Positions 1-8,073 of a DNA stretch of 64,000 bases are shown one piece after another. Every line of letters begins with the position of its first letter. The stretch's first letter is position 1. The translations under genes were made by a program, and so were the position numbers. The stretch comes from Salipiger sp. CCB-MM3 (GTDB lineage: Bacteria; Pseudomonadota; Alphaproteobacteria; Rhodobacterales; Rhodobacteraceae). The stretch lies in the NCBI RefSeq assembly GCF_001687105.1, contig NZ_CP014600.1, forward strand, positions 62,001-126,000. The letters run 5' to 3'. Under the pieces are notes generated by a model. It had not been told where the DNA came from. It ran no database searches and was given only the letters and a program-made list of their open reading frames with translations.

Positions 1-539
1 CCAAAGCGCGCGCCGGGGTTCACCGCCACCACCTCGACTGCGTCCTTGTCGATCTCGTTCTTGGCGGCGAAGGCGTCCCAGATGTTGTTGAAGGTCGAAG
101 AGGCGGCGATCTCGACCTTCTTGCCCTGCAGATCGGCGGGCGTGGCGAGCGTCACGCCGGGGCGGGCGACCATCCCCATCGAGTCGACCTTCGAGACGGT
201 GGCGATCGCCTGGATCGGCATGCCGCCGTTGATCGCCTGGATTACCTGCACCGAGGGGACATAGGCAAAGTCATCCTGCCCGGTGGCGACCGACTGCAGC
301 GCCAGCGTCGCGCCGCTGCCTTCCTTGACTGTGACGTCGAGGTCCTGCTCGGCAAAGAACCCTTTGCTGGCGGCGACGACGAAGGGGGTGAACTCGCCCT
401 TCATCGTCCAGTTGAGGCGCAGCGACAGCGCGTCCTGCGCCATGGCGGCGCTGCCGGTGACCGTGGTGGCCAGCGCCACGGCGGCGCAGCGGGCGGCGCG
501 TCTGATCTTGGTTTTGCGGGTGGATGTTGGCTGTGACAT
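1..539 (-). CDS. ABC transporter substrate-binding protein, NMT1/SsuA-like (partial, N-terminal 179 residues)
   Basis: Only the first 179 codons are in the window; the gene continues beyond base 1. The protein opens with a basic N-terminus, a hydrophobic stretch (about residues 17-33) and an AMA|QD signal-peptidase site near residue 34, so it is probably periplasmic. The mature part starts with LRLNWTMKGEF and then AASKGFFAEQDLDV (about 56-69), the usual opening of the NMT1/THI5-like family that binds pyrimidine precursors, sulfonates, taurine or similar small molecules for ABC importers. A GGAGG ribosome-binding site lies four bases upstream of the ATG. The ligand cannot be told from this part. 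Permease and ATPase genes would be expected beyond the left edge. Confidence 0.85.
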   Translation of the reverse strand, partial: MSQPTSTRKTKIRRAARCAAVALATTVTGSAAMAQDALSLRLNWTMKGEFTPFVVAASKGFFAEQDLDVTVKEGSGATLALQSVATGQDDFAYVPSVQVIQAINGGMPIQAIATVSKVDSMGMVARPGVTLATPADLQGKKVEIAASSTFNNIWDAFAAKNEIDKDAVEVVAVNPGARF

Positions 540-985
540 GGAACCTCCGACGTTGCATTTTTTGTTGCGTCGGGGGCAGGCTCGGGCAGGCGGGCAGGCC
601 GCCGCCAGAGAAATTCGGCGGATTTGCGCAGTTTCCGGCGGCGGAAGGAAAAACTATTCCACAATGCTGAACCCTGCCAAAGCTTCGGCAGAGCTGGCGG
701 TTTTGCATGCAGCAAAAATGCGCTGCCCGGAGGTCTTGGGCCTCAGCCGCGCCGCGCCATGGCGCCGATGATCGCCGCCGCGACGCGGAAGCGTCCGCCC
801 AGCGACTGGCCGATCAGCGCGGCGACGCCGGGGTCGGGCCTCAGTTGACGCGCGGAATCACCCAGTCATTGACCGCAGTCATTGCGCGGCCTGCCGGGGG
901 GCGTAGCCTGCGTGGGCAGCTGCGTCAGGGGCGCGAGGCCGCCGCCGCGCATTGTGGCATCGTGCATCCAAGGGGGGAGAGCGCC
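540..985. other. Intergenic region between divergent genes, no gene supported
   Basis: This 446-base gap separates the leftward binding-protein gene from the rightward DUF3604 gene and must hold both promoters. I see no convincing protein. A reading frame is open across it in the DUF3604 frame, but its residues look random and the good ribosome-binding site is at the ATG at 986. A leftward open stretch ending near 743 has no start codon. No clear operator was recognised. Confidence 0.5.
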
Positions 986-2944
986 ATGAGTGAGCCATTG
1001 ACCCATCCCCGACGCCTGAAAAGTCCTGACCTGAAAATCCCCGCCGCGCTGTTGATTGCCGCGCTGCCCTGCGCCGCTGCGGCGCAATTCGTGCCGTCCG
1101 AGGAGTCGATCACCGAGCTCTACCACGGCAAAACCTATTCACCCTACGCGCAGCGCGCCTTTCCAAGTCAGGTGTTCTGGGGCGACACCCATCTGCACAC
1201 CGCGCTCTCGGTCGATGCGGGGCTTTTCGGCAATACGCTGGGGCTCGAGCCCGCTTATCGCTTTACCCGCGGCGAAGAGGTGACCTCGGCCACCGGGCTG
1301 CCGGTGAAGCTGGGCCGCCCGCTCGATTGGGTGGTCATCGCCGATCACTCCGACATGATGGGCTTTTCCATCGACCTCGCCGCCGGGGCGCCGAACATCC
1401 TTGCGGTGCCCGAGGGGCAGGCGTGGTACGACGGGTTGCAGGCGGGCGGACAGGAGGCCGCCGATGCGGCGCTCGATCTCATCACCACCTTCGCGCAGGC
1501 GGAGCTGCCCGAGCAGTTCCTCGAGGATTACGCGCCGGGCTCGAAGGTCTACAACACCGTCTGGGGCGACGTCATCGAGGCCGCCGAGCGGTTCAACGAT
1601 CCGGGCAATTTCACCGCCTTCATCGGCTATGAGTGGACCTCGCTCGACAGCGGCAACAACCTGCATCGCAACGTGATCTTCCGCGACGGCGGGGCCAAGG
1701 CCTCGCAGGTGGTGCCGATGGTCACCCAGCCGCCCTATGGCAGCACCGATCCGCTCGATTTGTATCAATACCTCGAGGATTACGAGGCCAAGACCGGCGG
1801 CTCGGTGCTGGCGCTGTCGCACAATGGCAACCTGTCGAACGGCATCATGTTCCCCTTCGAGCAGCAGTTCACCGGCAAGGCGATTGACGAGAATTACGTC
1901 GAGAAGCGCGCCAAATGGGAGCCGCTCTATGAGGCGACGCAGATCAAGGGCGACGGCGAGGCGCATCCGCTGCTCAGCCCCGATGACGCTTTCGCAGACT
2001 ATGAGACATGGGACGTGGGCAACCTCGATCTCAGCGCGGCCAAGACCGACGAGATGCTCAAATACGAGTATGCCCGCGAAGCGCTGAAGATGGGGCTGCA
2101 GCTGGAAGAGAAATTCGGCACCAACCCCTATAAGTTCGGCATGGTCGGCTCCACCGACTCGCACACTTCGCTGCCCGCCATCGAAGAAGAGAATTTCTTT
2201 GGCAAGGCGGCCTCGGCGGAGCCTTCGCCGACGCGGATGGAGCATCCGTTTGCCAAATCCGACAAGGGCACCTTCGAGGGCTATCAGCTGGTGGCCTCGG
2301 GGCTGGCGGCGGTCTGGGCCAAGGAGAACACCCGCGAGGCTATCTTTGACGCGATGGAGCGCAAGGAGGTCTATGCCACCACCGGCCCGCGCATGATGCT
2401 GCGTTTCTTCGGCGGCTGGGAGTTCACCGAGGACGACCTGCGCTCGCGCCAGCCCGCCTTTATCGGCTACGAGAAGGGCGTGCCCATGGGCGGCGATCTG
2501 CGCGCCGCGCCCGAGGGGGCCGAGGCGCCGACGTTCATGGTCTATGCGCTGCGCGATCCGATCGGCGCCAATCTCGACCGCATCCAGATTGTCAAAGGCT
2601 GGATGGATGCCGCGGGGGAGAGCCATGAGAAGGTTTTCGACGTGGCGTGGTCGGACGGGCGCGAGATGGATGCGAACGGCATGCTGCCCGCGGTGGGCAA
2701 TACCGTCGATATCGCCGCGGCCACTTGGTACAACACCATCGGCGCGTCAGAGCTTGCCACGGTCTGGACCGACCCCGAGTTCGATCCGGCGCAAAAGGCT
2801 TTCTACTACGCGCGCGTGCTGGAGATCCCGACGCCGCGCTGGGTGGTCTATGACGCGCAGCGCTTTGGGGTGGAGATCCCCGAGGCCGCTGAGACCACCG
2901 GACAGGAACGCGCCTACGGCTCGCCGATCTGGTACACGCCGTAA
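986..2944 (+). CDS. DUF3604 domain-containing protein
   Basis: 652 residues, with a putative signal peptide ending around AAAAQF (about residues 28-34). The protein has the full-length DUF3604 pattern: GDTHLHT (66-72), VVIADHSD (116-123) and GSTDSH (388-393). These His/Asp clusters resemble the metal-binding strands of PHP-type phosphoesterases, so a metal-dependent hydrolase in the periplasm is plausible, but no reaction is established for the family. The ATG at 986 is chosen because AGGGGGGAG lies just upstream; a longer frame reaching back to 707 lacks family-like sequence. It stands alone and ends before a strong terminator at 2997-3031. Confidence 0.85.
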   Translation: MSEPLTHPRRLKSPDLKIPAALLIAALPCAAAAQFVPSEESITELYHGKTYSPYAQRAFPSQVFWGDTHLHTALSVDAGLFGNTLGLEPAYRFTRGEEVTSATGLPVKLGRPLDWVVIADHSDMMGFSIDLAAGAPNILAVPEGQAWYDGLQAGGQEAADAALDLITTFAQAELPEQFLEDYAPGSKVYNTVWGDVIEAAERFNDPGNFTAFIGYEWTSLDSGNNLHRNVIFRDGGAKASQVVPMVTQPPYGSTDPLDLYQYLEDYEAKTGGSVLALSHNGNLSNGIMFPFEQQFTGKAIDENYVEKRAKWEPLYEATQIKGDGEAHPLLSPDDAFADYETWDVGNLDLSAAKTDEMLKYEYAREALKMGLQLEEKFGTNPYKFGMVGSTDSHTSLPAIEEENFFGKAASAEPSPTRMEHPFAKSDKGTFEGYQLVASGLAAVWAKENTREAIFDAMERKEVYATTGPRMMLRFFGGWEFTEDDLRSRQPAFIGYEKGVPMGGDLRAAPEGAEAPTFMVYALRDPIGANLDRIQIVKGWMDAAGESHEKVFDVAWSDGREMDANGMLPAVGNTVDIAAATWYNTIGASELATVWTDPEFDPAQKAFYYARVLEIPTPRWVVYDAQRFGVEIPEAAETTGQERAYGSPIWYTP

Positions 2945-2996
2945 CTTCAGGCTCCCGGCCCTCGGTCCGGAGGTTTCTTTGGTCCGGGGGTTTTCT

Positions 2997-3031
2997 GGGG
3001 CGTCCCGTGTCAGCCGCGGGCGCCCCTTTTT
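2997..3031 (+). terminator. Rho-independent terminator after the DUF3604 gene
   Basis: GGGGCG-T-CCCG pairs with CGGG-CGCCCC around a short loop, with a single unpaired T in the left arm, and is followed directly by TTTTT (3027-3031). It lies 52 bases after the DUF3604 stop and between convergent genes. Confidence 0.85.
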
Positions 3032-3068
3032 ATGCGCGGGTTTATGTGCGGCGAGGGCGGACGGCGGC

Positions 3069-3791
3069 TCAGCGCAGCGACAGGTCCAGCAGCCCGCCGC
3101 CGAACAGCCGGTCGCGCGAATGCTCTAGGTGGATGCGCATCTCGGTGCGGGCGCGCTCGGGGTCCTGCGCGCCGATCGCCTCATAGATGCGGGTGTGCTC
3201 GTCCAGCACCTCTTCGAGCCCCTTGCGCCCGTCGTTCATCAGCGACTCGCCGTGCAGCTTCATCCCGACGTTCACATGGTCGCGCAGGGCGCGGAAGGTG
3301 GCCTCGAAATACTGGTTGTTCGAGGCGCGGGCGATGCTGCCGTGGAACATGAAATCCGCGTCCTCGCGGTGCTGCAGCGATCCGGTGGCGGCGCGCAGCA
3401 GGTCCAGCGCCTTTTCGATCTCGCCCAGAAGCTCGGCATTGCGGCGCTCGGCGGCCAGCGCGGCGGCCTCGGTTTCGAGATTGATGCGGAACTCGTAGCA
3501 GCGCTGGATGTCGGCCAGCGTCTCGACCTTGGAAAAGCCCAGCGGGGCCGGGGAGACATTGGCGCGCACGAAGCTGCCCGCGCCCTGACGCGAGACCACC
3601 ATGCCCTCTTCGCGCAGCTTTTCCAGCGCGCTGCGCAGCACCGGACGCGAGACGCCGAATTCCTCGGCCAGCTGCATTTCGGCGGGGAGTTTTTCGTTGG
3701 CGGGATACTCGCCGTTGACGATCCGCGCGTGCAGCGAATGGTACACCTTGTCCGCAAGGGGCATTCGCGTCTTCGTTTTGCCTGTCGCCAT
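3069..3791 (-). CDS. GntR family regulator, FadR/FCD type
   Basis: 240 residues. A winged helix-turn-helix occupies about residues 10-75 (ADKVYHSLHARI, then FGVSRPVLRSALEKLREEG), followed by an all-helical FCD ligand-binding domain. The FCD metal-site pattern is visible as D and H in EDADFMFHGSIARASNN and H in DEHTRIY and RIHLEHSRD. It is the last gene of a leftward run after the Fe-alcohol dehydrogenase and kinase genes, separated from the kinase by 30 bases. From position and family it is the likely regulator of this run and of the divergent transporter operon. FCD regulators of sugar-acid operons are usually released by their substrate. The palindromes at 6183-6380 are candidate targets. 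Confidence 0.9.
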   Translation of the reverse strand: MATGKTKTRMPLADKVYHSLHARIVNGEYPANEKLPAEMQLAEEFGVSRPVLRSALEKLREEGMVVSRQGAGSFVRANVSPAPLGFSKVETLADIQRCYEFRINLETEAAALAAERRNAELLGEIEKALDLLRAATGSLQHREDADFMFHGSIARASNNQYFEATFRALRDHVNVGMKLHGESLMNDGRKGLEEVLDEHTRIYEAIGAQDPERARTEMRIHLEHSRDRLFGGGLLDLSLR

Positions 3792-3821
3792 CAGCCCTGC
3801 CTCGTCCTGAGCGTAAAGGGA

Positions 3822-4868
3822 TTAGTCGCTCGCCAGCATTTTTACAAGTTTGACCAAAGTGTCGGGGGCGCCGAAGCCGCCGGATTTGGTCACTAGTGTG
3901 AATGTATCGCCGCTGGCGGGGCGCGAGACCGGCACACCGGGCAGAGCCTCGCCCAAGACGTCCAGTTGTCCGATCCCCAGATCCGCCAGCAGCGCCGCGG
4001 CGCTCTCGCCGCCGCAGGCAAACAGCGTGGCGGGCTGCAGATGCGCCTGCGCCGCGGCGATGGTGCGGGCAAAGGCGGCGCCCGCCTCGGCGCCGGGGAT
4101 CACCGTCTCGCCCGGGGTCATGCGGATCACCAGCAGCGGCGCCTCGGCGGGACCGGGCAGCGTGGGGCTGGCGCCATTGGGCGCGGGCAGCAGCGGCACG
4201 TCTTGCAGCGCCTCGAGCTGCGCGCCGGTCACCGGATCGCGCGAGCCGATGGCCAGCAGGGCAGGGCGGGTGAGCGGCAGCGGCGCGGAAGCGGCGGGCG
4301 TAGGCGTGTCGGGGTGTGGCCAGAGCCGGGTCGCCAGCGCCTCGGCCAGACCCGCGGCCCCGACCAGAACGGCGCCGTCCAGCGTGTCGGGCAGCTGCGC
4401 GTCCAGATCCTCGGCGCTGCGGGTGTCGGGCACGGCGATGGCGCGGCCAAGGCGCGGGGCTATGGGAATGGGCGTGTCCACCCCGGCGCCGGTGACCGCG
4501 CCGCCAAGGCAGTGCCGTCCGAGCTTGGGGATCGCCGGGTTGACCACCAGCGGCGCGCCGGGGGCCGCCAGCTCTGCCAGTTCCGCGCCGATATGGCCCT
4601 TGAGGCGGCTGTCGATCTTCTTGAAAAGAATGCCGTCTTGGCCCGACAGCGCGCCCGCCACCTGACGCGCGATTTGGATCGCCTCGGCCTCCGGCCCGTC
4701 GCGGGTGCCGGTGGCGACGGCGATCACCTCGGCCTCGGAGGCCAGCGCCTCGGGCAGATCGGCAGGGCGGCAGGCGACCCGCACCCGCGCGCCACGCGCC
4801 GCGAAAGTGGCGGCGCTGTCGAGCGCGCCGGTCAGGTCGTCGGCGACGATATGCACCCGTTTGCGCAT
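3822..4868 (-). CDS. Four-carbon acid sugar kinase family protein (DUF1537, DtnK/OtnK-like)
   Basis: 348 residues. The start opens with VHIVADDLTGALDSA, the family hallmark, followed by FKKIDSRLKGHIGAEL in the substrate domain; the C-terminal nucleotide-binding half ends with RPASGDTFTLVTKSGGFG. Family members phosphorylate D-threonate, D-erythronate or 3-oxo-tetronates at O4. Here a PdxA2-type dehydrogenase (11474-12463) in the divergent operon could oxidise the 4-phosphate, as in the known tetronate pathway. It is shorter than the usual roughly 420 residues, mainly in the middle of the substrate domain. The ATG at 4868 is preceded by GAGGGAGGAG; an upstream ATG at 5057 would overlap the dehydrogenase gene and adds unrelated sequence. 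The exact substrate is not known. Confidence 0.85.
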   Translation of the reverse strand: MRKRVHIVADDLTGALDSAATFAARGARVRVACRPADLPEALASEAEVIAVATGTRDGPEAEAIQIARQVAGALSGQDGILFKKIDSRLKGHIGAELAELAAPGAPLVVNPAIPKLGRHCLGGAVTGAGVDTPIPIAPRLGRAIAVPDTRSAEDLDAQLPDTLDGAVLVGAAGLAEALATRLWPHPDTPTPAASAPLPLTRPALLAIGSRDPVTGAQLEALQDVPLLPAPNGASPTLPGPAEAPLLVIRMTPGETVIPGAEAGAAFARTIAAAQAHLQPATLFACGGESAAALLADLGIGQLDVLGEALPGVPVSRPASGDTFTLVTKSGGFGAPDTLVKLVKMLASD

Positions 4869-4902
4869 CTCTCCTCCCTCGATGCCCTTGACCCCGCGCC
4901 GG

Positions 4903-6021
4903 TCAGTAGGCGCGGCGGTAAATCTCCTCGATCTCCCCGACCGACAGATCGCGCGGGTTCCAGTCGAGCAGGCGGCGGATCGCATGCGCCTCTTCGGCCA
5001 TGGACCCCAGATCATCCTCGGCCACCCCATGCGCGCGCAGCCGCATGTCGAGCCCAAGCGCGGCGCAGAAGGCGGTGGCGCCCTCGCGGATCGCGGCCTC
5101 GCTGCCCGCTTCGAACCCCAGCGCCTTGGCGATCAGCGCGGTCTTTTCCGGCTGTGCCTCGGCGTTTGCTGCAAGAACATGCGGGAAGATCAGCGCGTTG
5201 GCGATCCCGTGCGGCAGTTTGTAGCGGGTGCCGAGCGGGTAGCTGAGCGCGTGGCCCGCGGTGGTGTTCACCGGCCCAAGGCAGATACCGCCATAAAAGG
5301 CCGCCAGCGACAGGCCGGCGCGGGCCTCGGTGTCACCGCCGTTCTCGACGGCGCGGCGCAGGTAGCGGCCCACCAGTTCAATCCCCTGCAGCGCATAGCC
5401 GTCGATCAGCGGATGGGCGCGCTTCGAGGTGAACGCCTCGGCGCAATGGGCCATGGCGTCGACGCCGGTGGCGGCGGTCACATGGGCGGGCACGCTCATG
5501 GTCAGATCGGGGTCGATGATCGCCAGATCGGCCAGCATATGCGGGCTTTCGGTGGCGATCTTGCTGTTGGTGGCGGGGTCGGTGACCAGCGCGCGGGTGC
5601 CGACCTCGGACCCGGTGCCCGCGGTGGTGGGGATCTGCACGAGGCCAACCTTGCGCGCGGGGGCGCGGTTGGGGCCGCTGATCTCGGCAAGGCCGAGCGG
5701 CTGGCCGACCATCACCGCCACCAGCTTGGCCAGATCCATCGCAGAGCCGCCGCCGAAGCCGATCACCAGATCGGCGCCGCCCGCCGCCGCGACCGCCGCG
5801 GCAAGGTTGTCGCTGTCGGGCTCGGGCACCACGGTGCCGAAACAGCCAACCTCGCCCAGACCAAGCACCGAGAGCCGCGCGGCGTTGACCGGATCGGCCA
5901 CCACGAAAGGCGCCTTATAGCCAGAGGCGGCCACCCACTCGGCGAGCTTTTCCAGCGTGCCGCTGCCGTAGTGGATCAGCGCGGGGCGGCGCAGTTCGAT
6001 CGGGGTGGTCAGGTCATGCAT
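4903..6021 (-). CDS. Iron-containing alcohol dehydrogenase (maleylacetate reductase-like)
   Basis: 372 residues, a full-length group III Fe-dependent dehydrogenase. The nucleotide-binding glycine loop is GGGSAMD (90-96), followed by PTTAGTGSE (131-139). Metal ligands fit D188, H192, H257 and H271 in GVDAMAHCAEAF, TAGHALSYPLG and LPHGIANAL. It is the first gene of the leftward run and ends 34 bases before the kinase. It probably oxidises a hydroxyl of the imported acid, or reduces an aldehyde product, using NAD(P). The family is too broad to fix the substrate. It faces a 457-base regulatory region shared with the transporter operon. Confidence 0.9.
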   Translation of the reverse strand: MHDLTTPIELRRPALIHYGSGTLEKLAEWVAASGYKAPFVVADPVNAARLSVLGLGEVGCFGTVVPEPDSDNLAAAVAAAGGADLVIGFGGGSAMDLAKLVAVMVGQPLGLAEISGPNRAPARKVGLVQIPTTAGTGSEVGTRALVTDPATNSKIATESPHMLADLAIIDPDLTMSVPAHVTAATGVDAMAHCAEAFTSKRAHPLIDGYALQGIELVGRYLRRAVENGGDTEARAGLSLAAFYGGICLGPVNTTAGHALSYPLGTRYKLPHGIANALIFPHVLAANAEAQPEKTALIAKALGFEAGSEAAIREGATAFCAALGLDMRLRAHGVAEDDLGSMAEEAHAIRRLLDWNPRDLSVGEIEEIYRRAY

Positions 6022-6182
6022 GGCGGGGTCCTCCTCTGGGTGCGCGGTCGCGCCCTTGATCGTTTGGGGCGCGGGTTTGGTCGTCGTGGCGCGCCCATGT
6101 TCTTGCGTGTGGTCTTGCGTGTTCGAGTCGCCGCTGGCGCGGGGCCGCAGGCTCGCTTGGGCTCAGAACTGGCGTAAGTTTT

Positions 6183-6193
6183 ACAAGTTGTCA
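6183..6193. promoter_or_regulatory. Candidate GntR operator, copy 1
   Basis: ACAAGTTGTCA, inside the dyad TTTACAA-G-TTGTCAA (6181-6194 and one base left). It matches copy 2 at 6370-6380 in 10 of 11 positions. The odd-length, G-centred dyad suits a FadR-type dimer, and the local GntR protein is the natural candidate. Binding is inferred. Confidence 0.45.
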
Positions 6194-6263
6194 AATAGTA
6201 ACTTTGGCGGGATCACGGGCGCGGCGCCCATCCCAAAAGAGCGATCGGTCGCGGAAATGTGAG

Positions 6264-6278
6264 ATAACCAGTGGTTAT
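6264..6278. promoter_or_regulatory. Perfect 15-bp palindrome between the two matched dyads
   Basis: ATAACCA-G-TGGTTAT is a perfect 7+1+7 inverted repeat. It lies between the two ACAnGTTGTCA dyads and is different in sequence, so it may bind a second regulator or a second mode of the same one. Confidence 0.45.
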
Positions 6279-6369
6279 ATCGCGTTTTTACTGTGTGTTT
6301 GGGGTCGGGTGACAGCCTGAGATACCCGCCGTCACGGGTGTTTCTGCAGAATTTTCGGTTTATGAATTG

Positions 6370-6380
6370 ACATGTTGTCA
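6370..6380. promoter_or_regulatory. Candidate GntR operator, copy 2
   Basis: ACATGTTGTCA within TTGACATGTTGTCATC. It has the same G-centred core as copy 1, 187 bases away. The overlapping TTGACA could serve as a -35 element for the rightward operon, so a bound repressor here would block it. Confidence 0.45.
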
Positions 6381-6478
6381 TCTCGCCTGCATTTTGCCCG
6401 ACAAGTTCCGGCCATGTTGCAGGCGGGTTCCGACGCGGCCCCACGACCAGGGCCCGCTGTCCAAGGGAGGAGTGGCAG

Positions 6479-6934
6479 ATGATCCTACGCGAGCAAAAGG
6501 CAGATCTCTGGATCGGCAGCGGCCTGCTGCTGTTCTGCGGCTTCGCCGGCTGGCGCGCCACCTACATCAAGCAGGGTTTCAACTCGAGCGCCGCTGGGCC
6601 GAGCTTTGTGCCGTGGCTGGTGATCGGCCTCGTTTCGGTGCTGTCGGTGCTGCTGATCGTGCGGGCGCTGCGCGCCGAGCATGACCCCGAGACCGACATC
6701 ACCATGCCTGGCAAGCGCACGCTGGCCGCCATGGCGGGCTTTACCCTGCTGATGATCTGCTACGCCGTCGCCTTCATGCCGGTGGGCTATCTGCCCTCGA
6801 CGCTGGTTGCCTTCATCGTCGGGCTGATCCTGCTGGGCGAGCGCAACTGGCTGCTCGTCGTGCTGTTTCCCGTCGGCATGACGCTGGCGATCTACTTCGG
6901 GTTCACCGAACTGCTGTCGGTCTGGCTGCCCTAG
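6479..6934 (+). CDS. tctB: Tripartite tricarboxylate transporter, TctB small membrane subunit
   Basis: 151 residues with four hydrophobic segments: about 14-31, 40-60, 75-100 and 108-145. The pattern of four helices, a poorly conserved loop and position ahead of tctC and tctA identify the small membrane subunit of the TTT family, which uses an ion gradient and a periplasmic binding protein. A strong GGAGG precedes the ATG by eight bases. It starts the rightward operon and is the gene nearest to the operator-like dyads. Confidence 0.88.
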   Translation: MILREQKADLWIGSGLLLFCGFAGWRATYIKQGFNSSAAGPSFVPWLVIGLVSVLSVLLIVRALRAEHDPETDITMPGKRTLAAMAGFTLLMICYAVAFMPVGYLPSTLVAFIVGLILLGERNWLLVVLFPVGMTLAIYFGFTELLSVWLP

Positions 6935-6978
6935 GCGCGACCGGCCAAACACAACCATACTGAAGGGAGGAAGACTTC

Positions 6979-7935
6979 ATGCTCAAGACAACACTCATCG
7001 GGGCCGCGCTGGCCACGGCAACTGCGGGTGCGGCGCTGGCCGCGGATTTCCCCAAGCGCCCGGTTCAGGTCGTGGTGCCCTATTCCGCGGGCGGCTCGAC
7101 CGACCTGTCGATGCGCGTGGTGGCCGATGCCTTCGAGCGTCTGAAAGACGGCCAGATGGTGGTGCGCAACCAGCCCGGCGGCGGCGGCGCGATCGGCTCT
7201 TCGGCGGCGATCCACGCCCGCGCTGACGGCTACACCCTTGGCGCAGGCGCGCAGGGTCCGCTGGTGATCAAGCCGCTGATCGGCGGCACCGACTATCAGC
7301 TCGACGACGTGGAATTCATCGGTCTTTATGCCCGCTCGCTGCAGGTCATGGTGGCTTGCGCCGATGCGCCCTTCGCCGATTACGACGCCTTCATCGAGTA
7401 CGCCAAATCGGGCAAGCCGCAGGTCGGCAACTCGGGCGCTGGCGGCGCGAACCAGATCTCGGCCGAAGCTTTTGCCGATGCCGCGGGCATCAGCATCGAG
7501 TCGGTGCCGTTCAACGGCTCGTCCGAGGCGCGCACTGCCTGCATCGGCGGCCATATCGACGCGATGGTGGCCTCGCCCGCCGAAGCCAAAGCCGCCTCGG
7601 AGTCGGGCCAGATGACGCCGCTCTTCGTCATGGAAGACGAGCGCATCGACCTCTTTCCCGACACGCCCACCGCGGTTGAAAAGGGTGTCGATTTCACCTG
7701 GTCGTCGTGGAAAGGCCTGATCGGCCCGAAGGGCATGGACGAGGAAACCCTCGCATGGCTGCGCGGCGCGGTCGAAGAGCTGGCCAATGATGAGGAGTTC
7801 AAGAAGACCCTCACCGACATGGGCGAGTTCGTGACCTATGAGGATGGCGAGGCCTTTGAGGCCCGTGCCCGCAAGGACATGGAAACCACCCGCGCCGTGC
7901 TTGAGAAGCTCGACATGCTCGGCATGAACAACTGA
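6979..7935 (+). CDS. tctC: Tripartite tricarboxylate transporter substrate-binding protein (TctC/Bug family)
   Basis: 318 residues with a signal peptide (cleavage near AALA|ADF, about residue 21). The mature chain shows the Bug-family signature: FPKRPVQVVVPYSAGGSTD near the start, NQPGGGGAIGS (about 57-67), and an acidic pocket-forming middle. It would bind the carboxylate substrate in the periplasm and hand it to TctA/TctB. It lies 44 bases after tctB and is followed by a strong stem-loop before tctA, which may raise its message level relative to the membrane subunits. The ligand is predicted to be a hydroxylated carboxylate from the adjacent enzymes, but Bug specificity cannot be read from sequence alone. 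Confidence 0.92.
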   Translation: MLKTTLIGAALATATAGAALAADFPKRPVQVVVPYSAGGSTDLSMRVVADAFERLKDGQMVVRNQPGGGGAIGSSAAIHARADGYTLGAGAQGPLVIKPLIGGTDYQLDDVEFIGLYARSLQVMVACADAPFADYDAFIEYAKSGKPQVGNSGAGGANQISAEAFADAAGISIESVPFNGSSEARTACIGGHIDAMVASPAEAKAASESGQMTPLFVMEDERIDLFPDTPTAVEKGVDFTWSSWKGLIGPKGMDEETLAWLRGAVEELANDEEFKKTLTDMGEFVTYEDGEAFEARARKDMETTRAVLEKLDMLGMNN

Positions 7936-7968
7936 CGCGGCGCCGGGCGCGCCCCGGCACCCGTCCCC

Positions 7969-7995
7969 GGACCGGGGCATGCTGTGCCCCGGTCC
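7969..7995 (+). terminator. Intercistronic stem-loop between tctC and tctA
   Basis: An 11-bp perfect stem, GGACCGGGGCA with TGCCCCGGTCC, closes a TGCTG loop. There is no U-tract, so it is more likely a partial terminator or an RNA-stabilising 3' end for tctC than a full stop. Confidence 0.65.
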
Positions 7996-8005
7996 CTGCC
8001 TTTCC

Positions 8006-8057
8006 CAGCCGCCGGCAGCGGCCTATCCACTCAGCCGCCGGCAGCGGCGGACCCACT
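8006..8057. repeat. 26-bp direct repeat, two copies, upstream of tctA
   Basis: The unit starts CAGCCGCCGGCAGCGGC and recurs at 8006 and 8032; the last bases of each unit (CCACT) also agree. It occupies most of the leader between the stem-loop and the tctA start. Confidence 0.7.
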
Positions 8058-8073
8058 CAGCTGCAGGGTTGTC

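Larger units (their letters stand above)
6022..6478. other. Divergent promoter region of the sugar-acid locus
   Basis: This 457-base gap lies between the leftward dehydrogenase-kinase-GntR run and the rightward Tct operon. It is more AT-rich than its neighbours from about 6175 to 6385 and contains three short dyads described separately (6183-6193, 6264-6278, 6370-6380). No gene is supported in it. A strong AAGGGAGGAG ribosome-binding site for tctB lies at its right edge. Confidence 0.7.

Noticed and set aside
743..866. Leftward open stretch that could be the end of a broken gene
   Set aside because: There is no start codon and no family I recognise; the composition suggests a GC-rich chance frame.
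707..985. N-terminal extension of the DUF3604 gene
   Set aside because: The frame is open but the residues are random-looking, and the signal peptide and a strong ribosome-binding site are at 986.
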